A DNA stretch of 64,000 bases from Pseudomonadales bacterium (GCA_024234735.1 JACKNV010000004.1:186001-250000), one strand, 5' to 3'; positions 17,795 through 26,046 are shown, counted from the stretch's first letter. Numbers and translations: made by a program. Notes: a model not told the origin generated them from the sequence alone.

Positions 17795-17920
17795 GGCGAC
17801 GTTTACCCGGCAACATGCATTGCAAAGATTGCGAGCAATAGAAAGCTCGAACAAAGCAATAACACCACAGACGTTCACGATCGCCGTCCCGACAAAACCA
17901 CCCAGGGCGCGTCATTCAAC

Positions 17921-17956
17921 AAATAAAGTATGTGGTCACCTTAACCACATTTATTT
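17921..17956. terminator. Bidirectional intrinsic terminator after SDR / tRNA-Thr
   Basis: ATGTGGT, 7-nt loop, ACCACAT, flanked by AAATAA on the left and TTATTT on the right. It can end transcripts from the SDR (plus strand) and from the tRNA-Thr gene (minus strand), which face each other here. The rest of 17795-18073 shows nothing recognisable. Confidence 0.6.
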
Positions 17957-18073
17957 GACTGGATACTTTCACACACCCCGAAGCCAGCCGTGGCACCGGC
18001 GTATCACCAACGGATTCGAACGGGATCAAGGGCAATGCGAGAAATCCTAATGCTTTGTTTTTGTTGAATATTT

Positions 18074-18149
18074 TGGAGCTGGCGAGAGGAATCGAACCCC
18101 CGACCGGCTGATTACAAATCAGCTGCTCTACCTACTGAGCTACGCCAGC
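18074..18149 (-). tRNA. tRNA-Thr (anticodon TGT), CCA encoded
   Basis: A 76-nt cloverleaf on the minus strand. Acceptor GCTGGCG pairs with CGCCAGC, followed by the discriminator T and encoded CCA. The D arm carries GCTC/GAGC. Anticodon stem GCTGA/TCAGC encloses loop TTTGTAA (anticodon TGT, reads ACA). The T arm has loop TTCGATT with two wobble pairs. It has its own promoter to the right. A decayed copy lies 4.4 kb away with the first 39 nt in common. Confidence 0.93.
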
Positions 18150-18150
18150 C
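18112..18150. repeat. 39-bp direct repeat, copy 1 (5' half of tRNA-Thr)
   Basis: Positions 18112-18150 are identical to 22555-22593, in the same orientation. The repeat covers the 5' half of the tRNA, from one base beyond the acceptor start to the anticodon loop. The two copies bracket the AraC regulator and arylsulfatase, a layout seen with islands inserted at tRNA genes, although no integrase gene lies between them. Confidence 0.9.
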
Positions 18151-18218
18151 AGACCAGCCACGGAAATCATTGCGGGAGGGCGGAAATGCCCGGAACTCCC
18201 ATGGCTCGAAGGGGCGCA

Positions 18219-18247
18219 ATTCTAGGCAATGACCGGGGTGGATGCAA
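18219..18247 (-). promoter_or_regulatory. tRNA-Thr promoter
   Basis: On the minus strand TTGCAT (-35), a 17-nt spacer and TAGAAT (-10) are followed by a GC-rich discriminator (TGCGCCCC), as in stringently controlled stable-RNA promoters. The counterpart before the tRNA pseudogene is similar in order and spacing. Confidence 0.7.
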
Positions 18248-18322
18248 GGGCGGGGTACTTTCAAAACAGTTCGAGCCTGATAAACATTACGCATTCATTC
18301 TACGTAAAGCTCTTATCCCGCC

Positions 18323-19348
18323 TCACCTGTCCGCAGGGTAGGTTTTGACCAGAGGGGTGCCTATATAAGGATTGGGACGAGCCAGGGTTTGTGAGGGTAG
18401 CTCGCCAAATCGGGCCTGGTAGTCCGCAGAAAATCTCCCTAGGTGCAGGAAACCGTGCTGAGTGGCGATATCTCCCACACGATCATGGCCCGGGATAGCA
18501 TCCAGCAAGCGACGCCTCGTGGCGTGAAGCCGCCTTCTGCGTAGGTAATTTCGTGGCGACAGGCCCAAAGCGTCTTTGAAAGCGTATTCCAATGTTCTCT
18601 GGCTGACGCAGGCGACTGCGCAAAGTTCTGGAATCGTTACATGTTCTCCAGGCGCACAGTGAATGTACTCCAGGGCTTTCTTTAGACCGCGATGTCCCAT
18701 ACGTCTCTCATTGGACACGGGAAGATCAGGTCCGGTGGCGCTCAATTCTGCCAGCAAGCGCAGCAGATCCTGCTCTATTGCGCATAACACCGCACTATTT
18801 CGGAGGGCGTCGGGCTGCTGCATTGCGGCATCCAAAGTCTGTTCCTGCCAAACTGTGAATGCCCGAATAGTGGCCGGGGAAGCCCTCACCGTACGATTAG
18901 CGCCAAATGCAAGAAGATTCGACAAGTGGTCGCCGGGTAGTTCACGAAGTAGCAACTCCAGGGAAACCAGGAGAGTCAAATTCTCGTCACCTGCTTCCAC
19001 CACTACGTCGAGCCCGCCATCCAGTGCGGCTAGAACCTCGTGCCGGGCAGGCTGTCGCTTCCAGTAAGCCGTGCGCGGCCCGGGGTGCAGGGGAATGGTC
19101 AGGGCCAGCATTTGCGGTGGTGACAGGCCGTGAAGATGCAGGCCGGTTACAAAGCATTCCCGATACAAGACAATAGATGGCGTCCGTATATAGAACTTGT
19201 GATTCTCGAAGTTCATGAACCCATCAAGAGGTTCGGCCACGAGATCCCAGGGCGCCGTACTTTGCTCCCACGCACTCAGGTCCTCAACCTTGAGGTGCCC
19301 TACAGAAATCCCTGGCTCCGAGCCCACAGAGGAGGTTGGTTTTGCCAT
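18323..19348 (-). CDS. AraC-family transcriptional regulator
   Basis: A 341-residue protein. The C-terminal 100 residues hold two helix-turn-helix units: IPELCAVACVSQRTLEYAFKD, then the VGDIATQHGFLHLGRFSADYQARFGE signature. The N-terminal 220 residues form a sensor region resembling that of EutR/ToxR-type AraC proteins rather than the arabinose cupin. It is divergent from the arylsulfatase gene across 355 nt and is its probable regulator. It lies inside the segment bracketed by the tRNA-Thr repeats. The ligand is unknown. Confidence 0.87.
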   Translation of the reverse strand: MAKPTSSVGSEPGISVGHLKVEDLSAWEQSTAPWDLVAEPLDGFMNFENHKFYIRTPSIVLYRECFVTGLHLHGLSPPQMLALTIPLHPGPRTAYWKRQPARHEVLAALDGGLDVVVEAGDENLTLLVSLELLLRELPGDHLSNLLAFGANRTVRASPATIRAFTVWQEQTLDAAMQQPDALRNSAVLCAIEQDLLRLLAELSATGPDLPVSNERRMGHRGLKKALEYIHCAPGEHVTIPELCAVACVSQRTLEYAFKDALGLSPRNYLRRRRLHATRRRLLDAIPGHDRVGDIATQHGFLHLGRFSADYQARFGELPSQTLARPNPYIGTPLVKTYPADR

Positions 19349-19703
19349 TGCACCCTTCTCCTTTGTACCTAAGCTTATCTCAGGTTTTGCGGCGAGGATA
19401 AGAACTATTGAATGGCGCGTATCTCATTCGACGCCTTTCTGGTGACGCGTTTCCAGATAGAGGTTTGCGAAAAGTGGATAACCCGCCCCGCGTGTATATG
19501 CTAGCCTGAATGTGAGCGGGTGCAACTTTTCAATGGGCGGAAGTCTAGAGGGCGTTTTCGGCTGGTGCCCTCATGGTCCGTTGCGTGCCGTGGCATTGTT
19601 TAATCTTGCCTCGTTTCCGGTTTGCAGATCACACATTGCCCACCGATTGATCCCATGGATTGAATCCAGCCGATATTCTCCAGCTGACAAGGACTAATGG
19701 ACA
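19349..19703. other. 355-nt divergent spacer between araC-type gene and arylsulfatase
   Basis: Holds the presumed promoters of both divergent genes. I could not pick out a convincing -35/-10 pair or a clear AraC-type direct repeat. Reading frames here are short and lack family resemblance. Confidence 0.5.
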
Positions 19704-22154
19704 ATGAAGAACTGTCATTCCAACCAGCCATTCACCAACTTGCTGTTTGCCACCGTACTGACTCTGGCGAGTACGGCCACCGCTACAGTCAACGCGACCG
19801 AACCGTCCGAACCTACCGAAGCCGAACTGATGCGCGGCTTCAAGGGCAAGATTGAGCTGGATGTCCGCGATTCCAAACCGGACTGGAAGCCTTTCACCCC
19901 CCCAAAGGCGCCCGAAGGAGCCCCCAATATTCTCTTCATTCTATATGACGACACGGGTCAGGCCGCCTGGTCTCCCTACGGCGGCCGCCTGGAGATGCCG
20001 ACACTGGACAGCCTCGCCGCGGACGGGTTGATCTACACCAATTGGCATACCACCTCCCTGTGCTCGCCGACGCGCTCCACGTTGCAGACAGGCCGCACCC
20101 ACTGGATGAACGGGTATGCCAATGTCGCCGAAGGTGCGGAGGGGTTCCCGGGTTACAGCACCCGCTTTCCCAAAGAAGTAACGACCATTGCCGAAGTGTT
20201 GCAGGCCAACGGCTACGCCACCTTATGGCTCGGCAAGAACCACAACGTGCCGGAAGTTGACGTGGCGCCGGGCGGGTATCGCGGCGAATGGCCGCTGCAG
20301 AAGGGGTGGGACCGCTTCTACGGCTTCCTTGGCGGCGAGACCAACCAGTGGTATCCGTTCCTGGTCAAGGACAACGATTTTATCGAACAGCCCTATATGC
20401 CGGAAGACGGCTACCACCTGTCCAAGGACCTCGCCGATCAGGCCATCGAGATGCTCCGTAACAAGAACGCCTCCAACCCGTCCAAGCCCTTCTTCATGTG
20501 GTTCAACCCTGGCGCCAACCATGCGCCACACCAGGCTCCCAAGGAATGGATAGCGAAATACAAGGGCAAATTCGACGACGGTTACGAGGCCTATCGCGAA
20601 TGGGCAACCAAACGCATGAAAGAGAGGGGCATTATTCCCGAAAATACCGTCAACACCGCTGTCAATCCTCTTCCGAAAGACGTTGCCAACGCGTTGGATT
20701 ACGTACGTCCCTGGGATTCCCTGAACGACCAGGAAAAGAAACTGTTCAACCGCATGGCGGAGGTCTGGGCGGGCTACTCCTCTTACACCGACCATCAGAT
20801 CGGTCGAATCATCGACTACCTGAAGGAGACAGGCCAGTACGAAAACACGCTAATAATCTACGCTGCCGACAATGGTACCTCCGGAGAGGGCTCGCCCAAT
20901 GGCTCGGTGAACGAGAACAAGTTTTTCAATAGCTTTCCCGACAGCCTCGAAGACAACATGAAGTACATCGACAAGCTGGGCGGCCCCGACACCTACGAAC
21001 ACTTCCCAACCGGCTGGGCTGCGGCCTTCTCTGCGCCGTACAAAATGTTCAAGCGCTACTCGGAATACGAGGGGGGAACCGCGGATCCGCTCGTTATCAG
21101 TTGGCCCAAGGGCATCAAGGCGCGCGGCGAGCTGCGCCACCAGTATCACCATTCAACGGATATCGTACCGACCTTGCTCGAAATCACCGGCCTTGAGATG
21201 CCCGAGTTCAACCATGGCGTGAAGCAGTACCCGCTCTACGGTGTTTCTATGGCCTATACGTTCGATGCCAAACCGGACGACCCGACAAAAAAGCAGGTCC
21301 AGGTTTACGAGATGTTCGGCACTCGGGGTATCTGGAAGGACGGCTGGCACGCTGCCTCGGTGCACGTTCCGCTGGGTAACAAAAGCCACTTCGACGAGGA
21401 CGAATGGGAACTCTACAACATGGAGGAGGACCGCTCGCAGTCCAACAACCTCGCCGCCAAGTATCCGGAAAAACTGCAAGAGCTGAAAGACCTGTGGATG
21501 GAGCAGGCGAAGGAGAACAACATTCTGCCGCTGGACGACCGCCTTGCTGTGGACATTATTACAACCCCGCGTCCCACCGGAGAGCCTCCCCGCGATACTT
21601 ACAAGTATTACCCGGATACGGAACCTGTACCGGAAGGGGCTGCGGTCAACGTGCGCGGTCGTTCGTACAAGATCCTTGCCAACGTCGAGATCACCGACAA
21701 AACCGAAGGCGTGATCTTCGCCATGGGCTCCCGCTTTGGCGGCCATTCACTGTTCATCAAGGACAAGAAGCTCTACTACGTGTATAACTTCCTCGGCATC
21801 GATCCCGAACAGGTGTTCGAATCCGATATCACACTGAAGCCGGGGAAATACACCGTGGGCATGGAGTTCGAGAAGACAGGCCAAGGCGAACATGGCGAGA
21901 CCCTGGGCGATACCAAGCTCTATATCGATGACAAGGTGGTGGCATCCGGCAAGATGCGCACCCAGCCGGGCAAGTTCAGCTTCTCCGGTGAAGGCCTCTG
22001 CATAGGCTACGACAGCGAAGACGCGGTGAGTTCGCTGTACAAAGCCCCGGGCAAGTTCACCGATGGCAAGATCCAGGGCGTTGCAGTATCGGTCAAGGGC
22101 GAGCCCTACCTGAACGCCGAGGCCGAAGCCAAGCGCATGATGATGAAGTGGTGA
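19704..22154 (+). CDS. Secreted arylsulfatase (cysteine-type sulfatase)
   Basis: An 816-residue sulfatase with an N-terminal signal peptide (TNLLFATVLTLASTATATVNA). Metal-binding Asp residues lie in NILFILYDDTGQ, and the formylglycine site is Cys120 in CSPTRSTLQTGR. Further landmarks are WLGKNHNVP, NPGANHAPH and IIYAADNGTSGEG. The C-terminal 230 residues form a beta-rich domain beyond the usual arylsulfatase length, also found in the large betC/AslA-like sulfatases. Activity needs conversion of Cys120 to formylglycine by a maturation enzyme not encoded in this window. Likely role: scavenging sulfate from aryl or carbohydrate sulfate esters in the periplasm, under the divergent AraC regulator. 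Confidence 0.9.
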   Translation: MKNCHSNQPFTNLLFATVLTLASTATATVNATEPSEPTEAELMRGFKGKIELDVRDSKPDWKPFTPPKAPEGAPNILFILYDDTGQAAWSPYGGRLEMPTLDSLAADGLIYTNWHTTSLCSPTRSTLQTGRTHWMNGYANVAEGAEGFPGYSTRFPKEVTTIAEVLQANGYATLWLGKNHNVPEVDVAPGGYRGEWPLQKGWDRFYGFLGGETNQWYPFLVKDNDFIEQPYMPEDGYHLSKDLADQAIEMLRNKNASNPSKPFFMWFNPGANHAPHQAPKEWIAKYKGKFDDGYEAYREWATKRMKERGIIPENTVNTAVNPLPKDVANALDYVRPWDSLNDQEKKLFNRMAEVWAGYSSYTDHQIGRIIDYLKETGQYENTLIIYAADNGTSGEGSPNGSVNENKFFNSFPDSLEDNMKYIDKLGGPDTYEHFPTGWAAAFSAPYKMFKRYSEYEGGTADPLVISWPKGIKARGELRHQYHHSTDIVPTLLEITGLEMPEFNHGVKQYPLYGVSMAYTFDAKPDDPTKKQVQVYEMFGTRGIWKDGWHAASVHVPLGNKSHFDEDEWELYNMEEDRSQSNNLAAKYPEKLQELKDLWMEQAKENNILPLDDRLAVDIITTPRPTGEPPRDTYKYYPDTEPVPEGAAVNVRGRSYKILANVEITDKTEGVIFAMGSRFGGHSLFIKDKKLYYVYNFLGIDPEQVFESDITLKPGKYTVGMEFEKTGQGEHGETLGDTKLYIDDKVVASGKMRTQPGKFSFSGEGLCIGYDSEDAVSSLYKAPGKFTDGKIQGVAVSVKGEPYLNAEAEAKRMMMKW

Positions 22155-22180
22155 TCTGACCGCAACCAGAGCAAGGTAGA

Positions 22181-22206
22181 CCACCCCTTCGGGGGTGGCT
22201 TTCGTT
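22181..22206 (+). terminator. Intrinsic terminator of the arylsulfatase gene
   Basis: CCACCCC, TTCG tetraloop, GGGGTGG, followed by CTTTCGTT, 27 nt after the stop codon. Perfect 7-bp stem with the very stable TTCG loop. The following 22207-22518 shows no gene or repeat that I can support. Confidence 0.75.
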
Positions 22207-22518
22207 GAGTGAAGGTAACTGCCTTTGCTCGATGCAAGTTAGATTTGCTGGGAGTCGTTTTCTACGTAGTAGATAATCGTAGGCTGAAAAGGTAAGTGCT
22301 AGGTGAGCAGAGACATTTCTCTTCACGCCGAACCGGGCTTCTGAACGGCAGCAGTGCCCATCAAAGCAGATACCGTCATCAGAATACGTTCGGTAGACAT
22401 TACACACGGGCAATTGCCGCACGGCCATCGCGTCTTAGGTAGCTTGGAGCTCTAGCTCAGAATAGCCGCAGTGGCCACCCCTGAGCGGAACCTCTGTAGA
22501 AAAAATCTAAGAATTTCT

Positions 22519-22592
22519 TGGAGTTACCGGAGGAAAGTCGTCGGCTAAGACTTTTTACAAATCAGCTGCTCTACCTACTGAGCTACGCCAGC
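22519..22592 (-). pseudogene. Decayed tRNA-Thr copy
   Basis: The first 38 nt (minus strand) are identical to the intact tRNA-Thr, including D arm and TTTGTAA. The 3' half has drifted: the anticodon stem partner is displaced by six extra bases, so the loop would be 13 nt closed by TTAGC. The T arm lacks its conserved loop and the acceptor 3' strand reads CGGTAAC, pairing poorly with GCTGGCG. A CTCCA-like end remains at the expected distance (74 nt in total). It cannot form a normal cloverleaf, so I call it a pseudogene, yet its promoter looks intact. Confidence 0.7.
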
Positions 22593-22593
22593 C
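22555..22593. repeat. 39-bp direct repeat, copy 2
   Basis: Identical to 18112-18150 and in the same orientation. Sequence identity stops sharply at both ends, apart from loose similarity in the promoter region to the right and in the decayed tRNA 3' half to the left. Confidence 0.9.
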
Positions 22594-22640
22594 TTGATCA
22601 GATAGGGATTGTGGAATCGCCCCCAGCTTGAAGGGGTGCG

Positions 22641-22669
22641 ATTGTAGATAAAGCGGTGGGGGGTTGCAA
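22641..22669 (-). promoter_or_regulatory. Promoter in front of the tRNA-Thr pseudogene
   Basis: Minus strand: TTGCAA (-35), 17-nt spacer, TACAAT (-10), then a GC-rich discriminator. It is closer to consensus than the promoter of the intact tRNA, suggesting the remnant may still be transcribed. Confidence 0.65.
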
Positions 22670-22700
22670 TAGCGGCTGCCTGTCGTTGTCAGGGTCGAGA

Positions 22701-22726
22701 ATAAAGCCCACCGAAGCGGGCTTTAT
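22701..22726 (-). terminator. Intrinsic terminator of the glycine-rich protein gene
   Basis: Perfect 9-bp inverted repeat ATAAAGCCC / GGGCTTTAT with an 8-nt loop, placed 25 nt after the stop of the minus-strand gene. Read on that strand it ends in a T-rich run. Confidence 0.75.
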
Positions 22727-22751
22727 CAATCTAAGCCGTACGTGCCTGTGA

Positions 22752-23645
22752 TTAGTTCCGGCTGGTTGACACCCGCAGACGACGCACTGCTACCAGTACC
22801 AGACCCAGCACGGTGAGAGCAAGGCCGTAGGCTGACATAGCGGGAATTGCGGTGGCGGGCGCTGGTGCTGGTGCGGCACCCTCGTCATACGTAATCTGAA
22901 TTTCACCATTCCCTGATCGCAGGCCGGCAGTAGTAGACCCGTTGGTCAGCCCCTGTATGTAAGAGGAGCCACCGCCGCCGCCCCGACAGTTTCCGCTACC
23001 GGCGCCGCCATACCAGCCGCCCCCGCCACCATAGCCTTCACAGCCGCAACCGGCACCTACCGTTGTACCACCAAAACCAAAACCGCCTGCCACAACGGGG
23101 TTGTTGAATGAGACGCATGTGCCATCCGCGCTGGACGATTGCGTCCCTCCACCACCTCCAGCGTTATTTGGTGCTCTGAGCCCGTCACCCCCGGTCAGTC
23201 CGCCGCCAACACCGCCGATGACATTTGCTCCAGACCAGATCCCGCCACCGCCACCACCACCGGCCACTATCACCCGGTCGTTAAGGGTGTTCCCGGCAGT
23301 TCTCACATCCGAAGCACCGCCGCCACCGGCACCCAAGCTGTCTCCGGCCCCGCCGCCATTGAACCCACCAGGCTCGCCAGAAGGCTGACCACCGACATAG
23401 ATATTCAGAACATCGCCCGGAGAAACAGCCAGCTCACCCGTTGCATAACCACCAAGATTATCCGTGACAGGATCGCTCATACCCCCCTGGGCGCCCCATG
23501 CCTCAATTGTGACCGAGGTAACGCCTGCAGGCACCACGAACGTTTCAGGCGCTCCCGAGTAAGGGTAGGTGACCGTGACACCCAATGCAGAACCCGCGTA
23601 CAGCGCCATAACGCCCAAAAAATAGCTTGCCTTCCTGATATTCAT
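22752..23645 (-). CDS. Secreted glycine-rich protein with IPTL-CTERM-like sorting tail
   Basis: About 297 residues from ATG 23645 (preceded by AAGGGG). An N-terminal signal peptide (YFLGVMALYAGSALG) leads into a beta segment with VTSVTIEAWGAQGG, the typical entry to ALK/LTK-like glycine-rich domains. Then follow repeated GGGGG tracts with scattered Cys residues and GGGGSSYIQG. The tail after residue 265 is an Ala/Pro linker, then IPAMSAYGLALTVLGLVLVAVRRLR: a short motif, one transmembrane helix and a basic end. This is the layout of IPTL/PEP-CTERM sorting signals, which direct proteins to the envelope in an exosortase-type pathway. The function is unknown; a matrix or adhesive surface protein is inferred. 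Confidence 0.75.
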   Translation of the reverse strand: MNIRKASYFLGVMALYAGSALGVTVTYPYSGAPETFVVPAGVTSVTIEAWGAQGGMSDPVTDNLGGYATGELAVSPGDVLNIYVGGQPSGEPGGFNGGGAGDSLGAGGGGASDVRTAGNTLNDRVIVAGGGGGGGIWSGANVIGGVGGGLTGGDGLRAPNNAGGGGGTQSSSADGTCVSFNNPVVAGGFGFGGTTVGAGCGCEGYGGGGGWYGGAGSGNCRGGGGGSSYIQGLTNGSTTAGLRSGNGEIQITYDEGAAPAPAPATAIPAMSAYGLALTVLGLVLVAVRRLRVSTSRN

Positions 23646-23959
23646 AGTCCCCTTCGTTCCTTGAAAATTTAAGCTTTTTATAAAAAACAGGGCGCAGACA
23701 CACACGCCACTCGGCCCGTTTTGTTCAGGGTGAGCTAACACAATCAATACTTGCAGCACGAACGCTTTCAGCCAACCACTACGGCGGTGCTACGCGAAAT
23801 CCGTAACTCCACCACACAGGTAATATAGAAATCGACGAAATGAATATTGGCGGTTTTGTCGCTAATTCGCCAATGCACCTCGCGCAAGCTACCGCAGCAC
23901 GTGGAGTGGATTATGCGATATCAATCCGTATATGAGAAGCACCTGTACAGGTAGGGACA
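23646..23959. other. Upstream region of the glycine-rich protein gene
   Basis: Contains an AT-rich stretch with the small palindrome CTTTTTATAAAAA near 23674-23686, in the likely leader of the minus-strand gene, and the 3' flank of the PaaX-like gene. No promoter could be assigned with confidence and no gene is seen. Confidence 0.4.
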
Positions 23960-24793
23960 TCATCCCGCTTCACGCCCGGCTTGCCCCGCCAGAAACGCCT
24001 CCCAGACCGACCTTCCAAGCCTTTCATACTGCACCATCTGCGTTATGAGCGTGTGTCTCGAGCGGGCGTCCACCATTTGCGCCGGCAGGAATGGATCGGC
24101 ATTGATTCTCCGAATGACAGCCTCGCCGACCAAAAACGTTTCACGGGCCGCCTCCGGAATACTCATTTCCTTTATGCGCTTCTCGCTGGCGGACAGGGCG
24201 GCGATGTACTCCCGGTACCCCGTTTCCAGCTGCTCGCGCGGCCACAGAGCATAGAGTTGCTCGGATTCCACCCCGGGAAAAACACCGACCTGCATCACCA
24301 CCGCCTCCGGTTCCAGGCCAAGCACAATCAACTGATGCCGAATGAGATCCAGGGTCTGGACAAGGTTGTCGGGGCGGCACCACAGGCCGGTCACCAACTC
24401 GGCAAAGCCGTTGAGCCGGAACGCCCTTTCGCGTGCCCTCAGGGCCGTCTTGTTGGTACGGCCAAGGTGAGACGTGTGCACCGCTATCCAGCCACCAGCC
24501 CAGCTCCCGACGCGGTCTTCCAACTTCAACCAGTGACTGGCGGTCTGGGCCATGAGACTGCCCTGGGGCCCGATGGTGTAGGTGCCGCGCCCGACGGCCG
24601 TGATGAAGCCCTGTTTGACCAGCCGGCCAACGGCTACGCGGGTGGCCGTTGCCTCGATGCCGAATAATTGCCCCCACTGCACCAGGTGCCCCACCTCGAT
24701 GGTTTCAAAGCCTGGAGCACTTAGTAACGACAGGATCAGGCGCTTCAGTGTCGGCTTGGATGTCAGGAGCTCTTCGATCATCTGTTTACGCAT
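23960..24793 (-). CDS. PaaX-like transcriptional regulator
   Basis: A 277-residue protein. The N-terminal winged helix (PTLKRLILSLL, then RVAVGRLVKQGFITAVGRGTYTIG) and the following WRPDNL-like CRPDNL segment and C-terminal helical domain match the PaaX family. PaaX represses phenylacetate degradation by binding phenylacetyl-CoA, but no paa genes are nearby. Here the gene is divergent from a fatty-acid desaturase gene. A perfect inverted repeat overlapping the desaturase -35 lies 17 nt from its start. I infer that this protein is a repressor responding to an acyl-CoA or aryl-CoA. Confidence 0.82.
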   Translation of the reverse strand: MRKQMIEELLTSKPTLKRLILSLLSAPGFETIEVGHLVQWGQLFGIEATATRVAVGRLVKQGFITAVGRGTYTIGPQGSLMAQTASHWLKLEDRVGSWAGGWIAVHTSHLGRTNKTALRARERAFRLNGFAELVTGLWCRPDNLVQTLDLIRHQLIVLGLEPEAVVMQVGVFPGVESEQLYALWPREQLETGYREYIAALSASEKRIKEMSIPEAARETFLVGEAVIRRINADPFLPAQMVDARSRHTLITQMVQYERLGRSVWEAFLAGQAGREAG

Positions 24794-24809
24794 CTTATGT
24801 ATCGCTTCA

Positions 24810-24826
24810 AATATATAACATATATT
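24810..24826. promoter_or_regulatory. Candidate operator of the PaaX-like regulator
   Basis: AATATAT, AAC, ATATATT: a perfect 7-bp inverted repeat that overlaps the first bases of the desaturase -35 hexamer and lies next to the start of the regulator gene. Binding there would block transcription in both directions. Confidence 0.55.
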
Positions 24827-24853
24827 GACACATACTGATTGTATTGGTTATAT
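24825..24853 (+). promoter_or_regulatory. Desaturase promoter
   Basis: Consensus TTGACA (24825-24830), 17-nt spacer, TTATAT (24848-24853), 58 nt upstream of the desaturase ATG. One of the clearest sigma-70 promoters in the window. Confidence 0.7.
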
Positions 24854-24911
24854 TTTTGACCCCGTAGAGACCAAAAGATTAAGGGTGGCTTGTACCACCA
24901 CTGGAGGCCCC

Positions 24912-25850
24912 ATGAAAGCAAGCGACTTCCTGACCAGCGAGGAACTCAAGTTCTTCACCGCACGCAGCGACCTGCGCGGCGCCTGGGTGGTAGCCTGCAA
25001 CTGGCTGTCGATAGCGGCGGTTTTTGTCGGCGTTGCCCTGTGGACCAATCCACTGACCATAGTCCTCGCAATCCTCCTTCTGGGGGGCCGCCAGATGGGG
25101 CTGGCCGTGCTCATGCACGAGGCGGGGCACAAAACACTGTTCAGGACACAGGCGCTCAATCAAGCCGTGGGCCAGTGGCTCTGCGCCTACCCGATACTTG
25201 GTAACTGCGATGCCTACGGGGCGTCTCATCGTGAACATCACCGCACCGCCGGTACCGATGCCGACCCGGACCTGCCCAACTATCGCCACTATCCGGTGAG
25301 CCGCGAAAGTTTCCTGCGCAAGATAAAGCGCGATCTTACCGGCCAGACGGGAGTCAAGCTACTGGGCGCCCTGGTTACCGGCGGCGGTCGCAACATCATG
25401 ATGCGCGAGGGAGAGAAAACCAACGCGTTAGGCCAGGGGCTGCTGGTCAACCTGGCCTTGTTCGCACTCCTTGGGCTGGCCGGACACCCGGAATTTTATC
25501 TCCTCTGGGTTATTGCCTACCTCACGAGCTACCCACTGATCGCCCGCATCCGCCAGGTGGCTGAGCACGGCAACGTGCCCGACCTGTTCGATCCGGACCC
25601 CCGGCTCAACACGCGCACCACCATTCCCCGCTGGTTTGAGCGCCCCTTCCTGTGTCCCAATAACGTCAACTATCACGTGGAGCACCATCTGTTGGCGAGC
25701 GTGCCCTGTCACAAGCTAAAGGCATTGCATAATCGATTGCACGACAAGGGTTTCTACGCCGGACATGAGCATACCCTGGCGCGGGGTTACTGGGACGTGA
25801 TAAAACGCGCGGTGCCGGACCTTGATAAGTCGCAGGCTGCAGCGGCCTGA
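24912..25850 (+). CDS. Membrane fatty-acid desaturase
   Basis: A 312-residue di-iron membrane desaturase. The three histidine boxes are HEAGH (His69), HREHH (His106) and HVEHH near residue 257; hydrophobic segments lie at about 30-65 and 175-210. ATG 24912 follows GGAGG; an upstream in-frame ATG at 24825 lies inside the promoter and is rejected. The spacing of boxes suits acyl-lipid or acyl-CoA desaturases and related hydroxylases. The gene is under probable control of the divergent PaaX-like regulator. Product position and chain length cannot be inferred. Confidence 0.88.
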   Translation: MKASDFLTSEELKFFTARSDLRGAWVVACNWLSIAAVFVGVALWTNPLTIVLAILLLGGRQMGLAVLMHEAGHKTLFRTQALNQAVGQWLCAYPILGNCDAYGASHREHHRTAGTDADPDLPNYRHYPVSRESFLRKIKRDLTGQTGVKLLGALVTGGGRNIMMREGEKTNALGQGLLVNLALFALLGLAGHPEFYLLWVIAYLTSYPLIARIRQVAEHGNVPDLFDPDPRLNTRTTIPRWFERPFLCPNNVNYHVEHHLLASVPCHKLKALHNRLHDKGFYAGHEHTLARGYWDVIKRAVPDLDKSQAAAA

Positions 25851-25961
25851 AACCGCAGATCGAGACAGGGGGCACGACCGAGAAGTGGGCAACCCCCCTT
25901 TAAAAACGCACTAACAGGCAAGCAATTACTGTATTTATCTCATTGAATATTATGATATTTA

Positions 25962-26037
25962 ATTAGTAATTCCTAATTTATAAAATATTAGTAGTTCCGG
26001 TGCGACTTGAGCTATATACTAATTTCACCAAAATTAG
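25962..26037. promoter_or_regulatory. AT-rich fic upstream region with five ATTAG/CTAAT half-sites
   Basis: ATTAG at 25962, 25987 and 26033, and CTAAT at 25973 and 26019, give two inverted pairs upstream of the fic start. Because the Fic protein ends in a winged-helix-like domain, these are candidate sites for autoregulation. The AT content is high for this genome. Confidence 0.35.
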
Positions 26038-26046
26038 GAGATAGCC

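Noticed and set aside
22093..22428. Minus-strand open frame of 111 codons after the arylsulfatase
   Set aside because: Overlaps the sulfatase end and its terminator; no ribosome binding site or family match.
18112..22593. Simple insertion of an element into the anticodon loop of tRNA-Thr, with the right copy as the displaced 5' half
   Set aside because: To the left of the right-hand 5' half there is still a recognisable, decayed tRNA 3' half ending in CTCCA at the right distance. That copy is therefore a degenerate whole tRNA, not a clean half.
23101..23388. Proline-rich plus-strand open frame
   Set aside because: Complement of the glycine tracts of the secreted glycine-rich protein.
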